Assembly: GCA_914767715.1 (NCBI GenBank)
Contig: OU612067.1
Span: 15,691,001 to 15,755,000 of the forward strand
Direction of reading: 5' to 3'
From: Membranipora membranacea
Taxonomy: Eukaryota; Bryozoa; Gymnolaemata; Cheilostomatida; Membraniporidae
Length of the DNA: 64,000 nt
Part shown: positions 50,253 through 60,300 of the stretch, one piece after another
How positions within the stretch are numbered: the first letter of the stretch is position 1
How the letters are laid out: the number at the start of each line of letters is the position of its first letter
Made by a program: the position numbers and the translations under genes
The notes under the pieces: generated by a model
What the model saw: only the letters and a program-made list of their open reading frames with translations
What the model was told of the DNA's origin: nothing
Databases searched by the model: none

Positions 50253-51988
50253 CCTGGAACTAATGTTCTCACAACCAATTAAATCTATTATACAATCCAA
50301 TATTGCTGTCTGATACTCTCCAAATACTCTACTTTCGGCTCTATGTACGTTCACATTTGCGAACACATGCCAGCGCAATGAGTGATGAATGATGCTTTCT
50401 ATTGAGACCAATCACTAACTTAAATTTCATGCCCTTTTCTTTGTAGTCATGTTCATTTATACATGTTATTACAAGATAGCTATAGACTGAGCTAACACTT
50501 ATTTACAAACTTACTTCCTCTTTGAATTTGAGTCAGGGCATTATTCATAAATGTGTGAATTAATTAACAAAGGCTTATATGTAACTTCCCTTTACATCCA
50601 GAGTTCAGTTCAAATGCAGGGTAGGGGAGAGCCAATCAAAATAACAAATGACTGTTTCCGATCATAATTTTAATTAGGCTGTGCTGCGCTCATATCGCCA
50701 TAGGCCCTTCTCCCCAAACTACTAATACTGCTTATACCAATTATATATGATTACTATTCATCTTGACTCCACAGTTGCTTTTTAGGGAGGAAACCTCCTT
50801 TTCGAATCCAGATAAAGTGTTATCAAATATGCCTGCATTAGGAGTTGCCCCTCCAATTCGCCGATGGGCCCGCTGAAGAATGCGAATAAAAATACAACTG
50901 GCATCAATTTGATCAAACTTGAGCTGCTTTGAATCAAGACAAGAACAGACTGAAATCATCAAAACAGGGTCGAAACTTCCTCACAGATCACAGCTCATTT
51001 GACCCTGTAAACAAATACTCCGGTAACAATGTTGAGTAAACAACACTCTTGTCATACTGGAATACTCATTTTGTGATGTCATAGCAGTGCGAAAATGTCA
51101 ATTTAATTAACCTGATTTGTTTCCATTTTTCTCATTTTGCCATGACCGAATAACTGCCTTGATTAGTGTTTTAATGGTCACAAGGTAATCTCAGTAATGG
51201 CAACATATCTTCTATTACTGGAAGTAAAGTGGTGGTTTTTTTCAGGCGTATGGCAATAATTTTTTTTTTGTTAAACATTTTCATCAAATGTAAATTATGC
51301 CGATAGAGTAAAAAAATTTATGACATGGCGCAATGACAGCAGAAAATATGCCAAAATAATAGCGCATATGTTTTCCTGATGCATGAACCCTTCCTGGCCA
51401 CTGGTCCATAAATAATGTAGATCAGTGCCTAGGCCAAGCAATGTCAAAGTAAAATTTTGACCTCAAAAATGTAATCTGGGTTCCCTGTTGGTCTTTCAAC
51501 AAAAAAAAAAAACATTTCATTTCGATTAACCGATGTTAAACCTAATATGTTACGGACCTGTCATCAGGTGAAAGCTGTAATACTGGAACCGCAACCACCC
51601 CTGAAATGTGTCGTAACCTGTTTTAAAAAAACAATGGCCAGGTAAAAAAAGTAAAGGAGTGCTCGGCAAAGAAAGGTATATAAAAAGGAAATAATTGTAA
51701 CATCGAATTGTGATAAATATCAATTTTATTTGACTGTCAAGTCACTTGGACATTTGAGACCATGCACAACAAAAACAAATGATAATATAAATTAAGTAAA
51801 CTTGTTCAAAAAATATTATTGCCAAGAAAGGCTGTTCTATCGAAAGCTTTGTTGGAAGTGTCAGACTAGTGATGGCATTGCCTATAATTGTCATCTCTTG
51901 GCCAAAATTATGGCGGATATTTTGCAAAGCATTGACTTCCTGTTGTTGTTTCATCAAATCGATCCGAACAAAAACCTTTATTTTGTTG
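50253..51988. other. Interval between loci C and D
   Basis: The stretch holds the 5' flank of locus C and the 3' UTR of locus D. A fragment near 50815-50935 resembles the TAGATCAAG element family (GCCTGCATTAGGAGTTGCCC ... TTTGATCAAACTTGA). No coding exon is seen. Confidence 0.4.
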
Positions 51989-54900
51989 CTAGTTACTTAG
52001 AGATGTATACAGATGATGATAATTTCCTTCTCCTTGCTTCACCATCTCATACTCTCCCCCACCCGTCTGGACATTTCCACAGGTATTTTCATATGCGCAG
52101 GCTCCATCACTGGAATGGTTGATAGTTGGACTAACTTGGGTGAGGTCCGAGCAAACCTCCTCGTAGTCAGTAGGATTGTTTATTCCACCTTTCAAAAGGG
52201 GAAGAACATTTCAACAACACGTTTTCAGCTCAAACTCCATCCTACTATCGCCTCACCTCAATTCCTGGTACAGCTACCAAGCTCAGGGAAGCTGATGAAA
52301 ATCGACCAATGAAGCACACTGGACAGGTAGGGACACTAATACTAACACCCCATATTTTTTTATTATTTAGTGCTGGCCTAAACCTGACTGAAACTAAATG
52401 GAGTTCAGATTAGATTGCAATCTGATGATAATGATAAAAAGAGATAAGATTGCTATTAAAATAAAAATCAATTGGAGAGAATGTCATTTCCAAATTCAAC
52501 ACATTGAATTAGTCTCTTTATCTCACTTCCAAATCAGATTTTGATTTCATCTGAAATCAACTTTATCAAACTAAAGAAGGTGAGCAATCAAAGCTGCAGG
52601 TTCAATTAAGTCTCTTGTTATACCCCTATGGGCACATAAAATTGAATTGTGAAAATCGATCACCTGTAGTTCCAGCATTGTCCTTTCCTCTGTTTACTGC
52701 TGAAAGCTCTGTTTTTGATGCAGCACTAAAACAAATCAAAAATACATCAATACCATTTGGCATCTCTGTGTTATGAAGCAAGAGCTTTTTACAAACAGAG
52801 GTTCAAAATGATTAAGTTTAACAACCATTCCTAGGGGTTAAAGTAGTTAAAAGAGGTTAAAATTGCAAGTCTGTCTCTGTCTGAAGATTAAGAAATAACA
52901 GTGCCTTAACTGAGAGCAACTTGGCGCCGCAAACGGCGGCAAGTTGCTCTCAGTTTTCAGACAGTTCAGAGCACACCTGGGGCATCAATTGAGCCAAGTA
53001 TGTATGTATGTATGTATGTGTGTATGTGTGTATGTATGTATGTATGTATGTATGGCGTGCACATTAGAGGGCAGGCGCTCTAACCAACTAAGCTACCTCC
53101 TACTCTGGTCTACCAGTCACTTCACCCTTCCCCCTCTCTCTCATCCTCAGAGACAGATATAGATAGAATGTCCTGTAATACTAAGTGTTGAACCATCACT
53201 GTATGTTGTTTTATATCAGGGATAAGAATGTTTTACAAATTGTAAAACTAAATCCCTACTATCTAGAGATTCCATTGTTATAATATTTCTGCCTCATAGT
53301 GTTAAAATGTTAATAGAACGTAAATGTGACTGCTCAGAATAGTAGCGATGACTGCATTTATAATCTATGATAGTAGTAGGTATAAGAATAGTACAAATTG
53401 TTTCTTATAAATTCATCAAACCTTTGCTTGGTCATAGTGGGAGTTGTCTGTGCCTGTTTTAAGACAGGAAAACTCGGGTAATAAATGATAAAAGCTACAA
53501 CCTCAAACCTTTTCCCCAAAGTTCCTGATAAATACCTTTGACATGTTTTGATATCATAAATATGTAGAATACCTGTTCACCGTCTTGTTTCTGATATGCT
53601 TTGCAACTAAGATAGAGGTAGTTATGATGAAGCCTATCCAACCGACACAACAAACTATAATGACAACTGTGATATTGAGAGATACTCTGTCATCCTCCTT
53701 TTCCATTTCAGATTTGTCGGTGGGTCTTGTAAAATCTATAATTCAAATGGTTCAAGATATGAGTAGGCTAAGCTTGGTACGGTATTTTCATTGGGGAAGT
53801 GTCTAATAGCTGCCCTTTCTTTGGCCAACGGTATAGAATCTTATGCATGCAACGCCGTACAAACAAACGCCAAACACATTCATCTGAAGTTTGAACAGAA
53901 GGGATCAGTTTGTTCCAAGCTCCCTTATAATATAGGGTAGGAAACCGATTCTTTGAACGCAATGATTATGTGGTCTACCTTTTAATGTCGAAGAGTATTC
54001 AGGTGTTTTGGTTGCCATCTGATTATTAACTGATGTATGGGTGCTTGTATTTGTTGAATGTTGTTGCCGTGCAGTTGTCATGGTTTTTGGAGTTGTAGCA
54101 GATGTTGAAGTTCTATTAGAGATAGGAATAACTACAAAATAGAATAGTATTATATATTGTTATCCGTGGTCTTGACCTTTTTCTCATGATAACAAACGAG
54201 ACAACTGCAATGATGATCATTATGAGAACAACTGCACCTACACTCAGGCCAATAGTGAGAGGTTTTCCCTTGCCAGTGCTGTAATCATTATATCAACCGT
54301 GAGTGATCACCGAAGATGGTACAGGCAGAAATGGATAGAAACTGATAACTTTCGCCAATCCAACACCTGATAAAAACAGCTTTAGTACTGGAGCTATAAA
54401 AGGAGATGGATAACTTTTACCCACAATGCATCATTAGCCTGGATTTCCCAAATAGATCAGGTTTTATCAAATAACATGTCGATGGCACAATACATACAGT
54501 CAAACTATATGTTAGAGCTGAAAGCTTATATTAGAAGTTATTTGTGTCATCGATGTCCTTGGACATTGTATTGGTAAGGAAAGATTATCTTAGGTGGGGG
54601 ACAACTTTCTAGGACAATAAAACTAGGATATATTATGAACTTTTATTAACCACCGATCAATGCATGAAGCAAGTAAGACCATGTGAAAACAAAAAAACAA
54701 AAGAAGCAATAAGAAGGCATTGACGTATTTATGAGTATTTATAAAAAAGGCTTTTTCTGCAAAGAGCAGTATTGGATTTAGGAGGGTCGTGGTTTTATGA
54801 TGGTGCCTGTCATTTGTTGCTAGGTGATGTAGATGGTGGTGACGTGGATGGCTGGTGTTCTTTCTCACATTATTGACATACTTTAGGCAGCATATGTCCA

Positions 54901-56629
54901 GATAAACACTTAGTTCTGTGAAATTTAATGCTGCAAGACGCTCATCATAATGTTCTAACCAGGGCAAAATAACCCTGAGACATAACTTCTGTAGTCTTTC
55001 AAGAATCTCCTTGTCCCCTTTCGATAAGTATGGGAACCAACTTGGTGCTGCGTACGAGCTCACTGACAGAACTCTGGATCTATAAAATGTGAGGTTGATT
55101 AAAAAATCAGGTGTCTTATCAGTTGCCAATCCCAAGGCATGGGGGGCGAAATACTAGTACCTTATTGGCGAACCAGCAATATCTGCGCCATTTTGCTTTC
55201 TGTTTGCAGGCAGGACTGCAGTGGGATTCGAACCCACGACCTTCAACATTTTGCATGCTGATGGAACGGCGCTCTAACCAACTGAGCCACCTCCTACTCC
55301 TGTGAGTAGGAGTGTGAGTGTTGGAGTTTTCACTAACCATTGACAGTGGTTTATCGAATCCTAAATTCAATTTATTGAGATCAGTCTGCGCATATTAAGC
55401 GCCTACCTCCGTGCGGTGAAGTTATCATCAGGTCACTGACTGATGTTTGGGTGCTTGTGCTGGTTGTAGTAGGAGCTGGAATAACTGTAAAACAGCATAA
55501 AAAGAGTAACATGGAAATTTCGCTTGTGCTTCATCTAGTGTACAAAATGTGCACTAAATGTTGGAAAAATTGTGATTACCACTTTGCTTTCTTTGATATT
55601 ATTAGGTAAATTCGCGCCCTTGGTATCTATATTAAATATTCATTAATCGTAATCATTTTCATGGGGAAATCCAACTGAATAGATTTTATGATTAGGTATA
55701 TGGTTTTTCAATGATATTGATATGAAACTTAGAATTATCTCCTCATTGGTAATAGGGAGACAACTTGAATTCAAGCTGGATTCAGTTGGATTTCCCCATG
55801 AAAATGATTATGATTAATGGTTATTTAATATAAATACCAAGGGCGCGAATTTACCTATTACTGACTCACCATAATAATTCAGCTTGAAGCCTCTTTCTCC
55901 AGTTGAAGGTATGTTGTTGGTAACAAATTGGAACTTTATATGATTTAATCTGGCTGTTGATATGATGTCTTTATCCAGATCTGGCACACGTCCGTTGGCA
56001 CCACAAAACCTCTTACTGGTTACACTGCCTGTGATGTCTAGATAATCTGTAAGACAGCTGGTGCTAGCGCCAGGATGGTACATTTTGAACGCACTGAAGT
56101 TGATGACGACTTGTTGGTCTGCTTGTAATCCGGACAAAGTTATCGATGAGTCTATATTGCGTGGATAGTTGCTTCCTAGGTCGTAGCTCCAATGGCTGAT
56201 TAAGTAACCTTGAGGGTCATCATTAGCATTAATCAATCCAATTCTGTCGCCACTTTCTAGGCGTAAGGCTGTATCTGTACATGAAAGTATAATAAAATGT
56301 CAGGCATAAACTAGTCTTAGTGCTCAGACGCTGCTCAGTGGTTGATAATGTAATGCCACTGACATGCATTGCAGCCCTCTAAGCGCCAGATTTGTATCAC
56401 TTTGACTTGTTTGATGTTGTATCTTACAAGGGTGTGTGTAATACAGAAAGCCAAGAATTTCAACAGCGGTAGTCCTGTTATGTTACTGACATGACACGTG
56501 AAAGGTTCAAAGCTGATAGTCATAAATATGTAATGAAGATTCTAAAATGTTACCTGCTGCTTGGGTGAGTCTACTATTCAGGGCTGATGCAATGAGCAGG
56601 GAAAAGATAGTGTACGAAGAATAACCCAT
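51989..56629 (-). CDS. Locus D: mosaic CUB receptor with ITAM-like tail
   Basis: Seven minus-strand exons join in frame to 378 codons: 56554-56629, 55870-56274, 55407-55484, 53979-54131, 53573-53735, 52664-52725 and 51989-52188. The signal peptide (MGYSSYTIFSLLIASALNS), CUB domain and first stalk (IPAPTTTSTSTQTSVS) align with locus C. A second stalk exon follows. The TM exon (VVIIVCCVGWIGFIITTSIL) and linker (KTELSAVN) align with locus E, with identical exon lengths of 163 and 62 bases. The tail exon aligns with locus A: INNPTDYEE, AYENT, EYEMV and, 10 residues later, YTSL before the stop. YEN fits a Grb2-type SH2 site, and the paired YxxV/YxxL spacing is ITAM-like. Both stalk exons are phase 1-1, so either could be skipped. 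A fossil TM exon at 54177-54278 and LINE and SINE insertions occupy the intron between the stalks. Signalling is inferred from motifs. Confidence 0.87.
52909..52954. repeat. Near-perfect 46-base hairpin
   Basis: ACTGAGAGCAACTTG at 52909 pairs perfectly with its complement at 52940-52954. The inner GCCG/CGGC extends the stem across one mismatch to about 21 pairs around a CAAA loop. It lies in an intron of locus D. It could be a tiny foldback element or a transcribed hairpin. Confidence 0.85.
52998..53054. repeat. TATG microsatellite
   Basis: Tandem TATG units, interrupted by TGTG variants, lie in an intron of locus D and directly abut the SINE fragment at 53062. Confidence 0.95.
53062..53107 (-). 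mobile_element. SINE head fragment
   Basis: Read on the minus strand it gives AGTAGGAGGTAGCTTAGTTG followed by GTTAGAGCGCCTGCC, matching the head of the SINE at 55140-55305 over the A-box region only. Confidence 0.7.
54177..54278 (-). pseudogene. Fossil TM exon (locus C type) inside locus D
   Basis: Translated from the second codon position, this 102-base segment reads GKPLTIGLSVGAVVLIMIII then AVVSFVIMRKR. It is clearly homologous to the locus C TM exon at 48519-48621, which is 103 bases long. It keeps the ATTACAG acceptor but has lost one base at the exon edge, so joining it to the preceding stalk exon leads to a stop. Its donor is GTCAAG where locus C has GTAAAG. It is therefore unlikely to be used and marks where D once had a C-type TM. 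Confidence 0.8.
54640..55135 (-). mobile_element. LINE 3' fragment (CR1-like RT C-terminus)
   Basis: A 170-codon minus-strand frame begins with LTFYRSRVLSVSSYAAPSWF and continues PYLSKGDKEILERLQKLCLR and VILPWLEHYDERL, the conserved C-terminal region of CR1/Jockey-type reverse transcriptases. The 5' part is absent. It lies in the locus D intron between the first stalk exon and the fossil TM exon. Confidence 0.8.
55140..55305 (-). mobile_element. tRNA-derived SINE
   Basis: On the minus strand the head reads GGAGGTGGCTCAGTTGGTTA (A-box) and, after about 50 bases, GGTTCGAATCCC (B-box, complement at 55224-55234). The acceptor ends do not pair and the anticodon region is expanded, so it is not a working tRNA. 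A related fragment is at 53062-53107. Confidence 0.8.
55603..55857. mobile_element. Foldback MITE with about 78-base arms next to a splice donor
   Basis: The left arm 55603-55680 (TAGGTAAATTCGCGCCCTTG ... AAATCCAACTGAAT) is repeated in reverse at 55780-55857 with only a few mismatches, around a 99-base centre. Its right end lies 12 bases inside the intron from the donor of the locus D CUB exon (exon edge 55870). Confidence 0.9.
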
Positions 56630-57323
56630 CCTTGAACTTCAGTCACAATCAATGAGTAATGGAGCTATAAATCCAGTATGCTGTTTGCAGCATTCAAACA
56701 GAGTAATGTCGTCTCTTTGCAGTCTTATAAAAAACTTAAACTAAGACTGAATCTGCACACGCATTCACTCAGCTAGCGATATTTTCTTTTAACACTGATT
56801 TCTTACTTTAATCTCTTGTCCTTTTCTCAATGCTCTTTTCAGACTAATTTATTCATGCTCATACTCAATGTGCACTTCCCCTTTTGATGTGCGTCACTAT
56901 GAGGATAACGAGTGACTGGAGAAAATACTTGGTGGGGATGGGTTTAAAAATAAGTTTATTTTATTTTTCCAAATTAAACTAAAAGATAGAAATACAAAAA
57001 TACAAAAAGGTGAGCTTGTACAGAGACAGATTGAAAAGAAATAAGAAACTTAAAAATTACAGAAGCTCATTAGATACAGATAGATTTAGATAAAAAAATA
57101 AAATGAGTTTAATAGGAAATGTAAGTTCCAACTTCTTCTACAGTACAAATACATATCCAAGAAATGGTCAGTCATTTAATAAAATTTGAGCAAGTCAGTT
57201 GCCATATTTAAAATTTTCTTTGATCGTGCGTTTTGGAGCTTTACAAGATCAGATGTTGTCCTAGGCTGTATGTAGCAACTCATTTTCCAGTCATTGGGGA
57301 ACATTCAAAGTCAAAGCTAAAAA

Positions 57324-60300
57324 TTAAGGCACCAAATATTCATCTTCATTGTTTTGAAGATCATTCACACTCCCCCTATCTAACTGGTGATATCCATTAG
57401 AGATACTCGGTCCTTGGAGGTCGGATGTACTGTCAACTCGTGCATAGCTGTTCTTGTTAATTGACAAAAGTGGGTTGGCTACAGTCTCATATACATTTAC
57501 ATCATTAGAAATTGGCGTCGTAGCTATAAAAAAAATTGGAAGTCAAAGTTATAATTATTGACAATCACCGATTGCTTTAGATATACCATTAATAACACCG
57601 CTATATGCCAATAGGAATTCAACTAGCATTGGTCCAGACCACAATTGAAAGGATGATCAGTAAACTATACAGCCTACTGGTCAACTCAACACAGAAAACT
57701 CGTATCAAACTGCGTAAGATCGCCTCTCTTATGCCGATGCCCGCTCGAGAACAAAGAAACGAAAAAATGAAGAAATAAATGAGTGGGAGACAAACGTAAA
57801 ACATGCTGGATAAAACTAGAGCCCTAGCACTTCCTTGTGCTGTTTACCTCACCTCCAAATAAGGTTTCAGTCTCATCTAAATTCATCAGGCACAAGTTTC
57901 AGTGTGGCTGAGGTCGTAATGTTTTGAGGTGAAACCAAACGAAATTATAAGAACGTGCTCACCTGGTGTTCCACTGTTGTCCTCTCCTGTGTTGACTTCT
58001 GAAAGCTCTGTCTCGGACGTGGCTCTATAACAAAATTACATAAACATATATATATATATACCTTTATTGTCAGCAACAATTCATTATTACTAATGTTTTA
58101 TTACATCATGCTGTAGCAGAATATCTTGATTTGATAACACCGCTGATAACTTTGCAAGACAAAAAATAGCTTGGTTATAACTTTTTGTTAAATCATCTGT
58201 CTTACTGAAGATTAAGCTATCACTGTTTTTCACGTTTCTCTTGCAAATTCATCGCTTTCACCGGAAATTTCTGGGAGTTGTCTGACCATGTTCAGACAGG
58301 AGACAACTGAAGCTATATATAGTAGTTCAATGAAAAATACAACCATTGACATATTGATATGATAAAAAAAGTAGAATACCTGTTCACCTTGTTGTTTCTG
58401 ACATGCTTTGACATTAAGATAGAAGTGGTAATGATGAAACCTAGCCAGCCGACACAACAAACTATCACGAAAATTGTCATATGATGAGATTGGTGTCTAC
58501 CCTCTTGTTCAACTACAGATTTGTCGGTATTTTCTGTACCACCTATATTGGAAGAAAAAATATAAGGGAAATGTTTCAGCTCAGCTCATGCTTTTATTAT
58601 GGGTAGAGTAACTACCGACTGACTCTAGTGTGCCTGTATTTTAGGCCTGTACTGGTCTTGAATTGTGATATTACCAATCAGCTAGTCACACAGAGTCATC
58701 GTTTCTAGAATATATTCCTAGCAATTTCGAGAGAGGTCTTAATTTTTATTGTGTCATACAATATATCGCATCGAAAGGACCCTAGAGCGCTGTGACCAAC
58801 TTAACAGATGAAACAGATGAAACATAGCATAAATGTAATCAACAATTAAACTACTTACCAGTATAACACTGAGCCTCTCCAAGCCATGTTCCATTATAAA
58901 GACATACAACCTTCTTTGTCAGCGGAAGGGAGGAGTTATTGGTGCATGTGCACTCTACCAGATCTCCTCCGTGATAACGAGACTTATCTGATGTCTGGAA
59001 AACTCCACCATTGATAGCAGGTAGGGTAGTACATTCCCCTGCAAACAGTTTTATAAATTATTTATACAAAAGTTACTTTTTCGTCAGAATAACTGTTTAT
59101 TTCCTTAACAAAACATGTTACCATTTCAATTTATTGGCGCAACCAAGATAGCGATGTGATTTAAATTACAAAATTGGTCATGAAAAATTTGCACAAAGGA
59201 AAGTCATAGGGTAGCGTATACAAGGTTACATCACATTTCAATTGATATTTTAAATTTCCTCATCTGATTAATAAATTGGAATCACTAACAAACTGTCCAA
59301 TTTCACCCTTAACAAATCTAAACATAATTCCTATAATCTAAACATAATTCATATAATTTATATAATCTAAACATAATTCAATGACTAACAGGAAAAGACT
59401 TTCTATTGGTTGACAAAAACGGTATGTAAAAATCACATGTTCATTTCCACATGTGCATGGATACAATATGATGGGTGGGATAGTCCCAATATCTAGCTGT
59501 GCTGTCTTCTTAGATTTTGTACAATGTTGACACCATCCAAAACCATGTGAGTCCCGGAATGTATTACAATATTGGATGCACTTTTTATTGGTATGTGTAA
59601 CTTTTCTGGCCTGACAATGATGACTCGCTCACGTTCTACATCAGTGCATCGCCCAAGCACTAGCACTTAGTCTACATTTCTGCAATTATAGCAGAAGTTT
59701 ATTGGGTCAATGTACATGTTCGAATATGTGAAATGAGTAGTTTTGGCTGTCATTGACATTGACCAATTACCAAAACCTTTGTGGCATTATTCACATGATT
59801 TGGGTTTGTAATTACTATCAACATTTGAGTGACATTAATAGCAAAAACAACAAATATCTGGAAAATAAATTAATGGAAATCATATCAAGCATATCAAGAA
59901 TATTAATAGCTGTTCTTAAAACCATGTCGATTATTTCGGGTCAATACATTTTCACAAGCCTGATTCTATGAGTCAAATTTGGCAAAATTTTCTATGTGGG
60001 AAAGGATTAAAAATTTCTCCTTTTTTTTCATACTTTGTATATAATGGGGTAGATTTATCAGCTAAGTTTACAGGGAATCCAATCAGACTTATGTTTATTT
60101 CACATCCTAGTGGCTTCCTTTCAGCCAAACTACAGGCTCTTTTCTGATGGACCGAAGGTGTAAATTGGTGGGGATGTCCATTTATAAACATTTGCGGATC
60201 GAGCAAAACACCATCGGTATAAATATCTGTGTCTTGCCCATTGAGCTACAGGTATGGAACACCCACGTAACAATAGACTTAACAATATTATTACTATTAT

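Noticed and set aside
55215-55300. Functional tRNA gene
   Set aside because: A- and B-boxes are present but the acceptor stem does not pair and the anticodon arm is expanded; it fits a SINE head.
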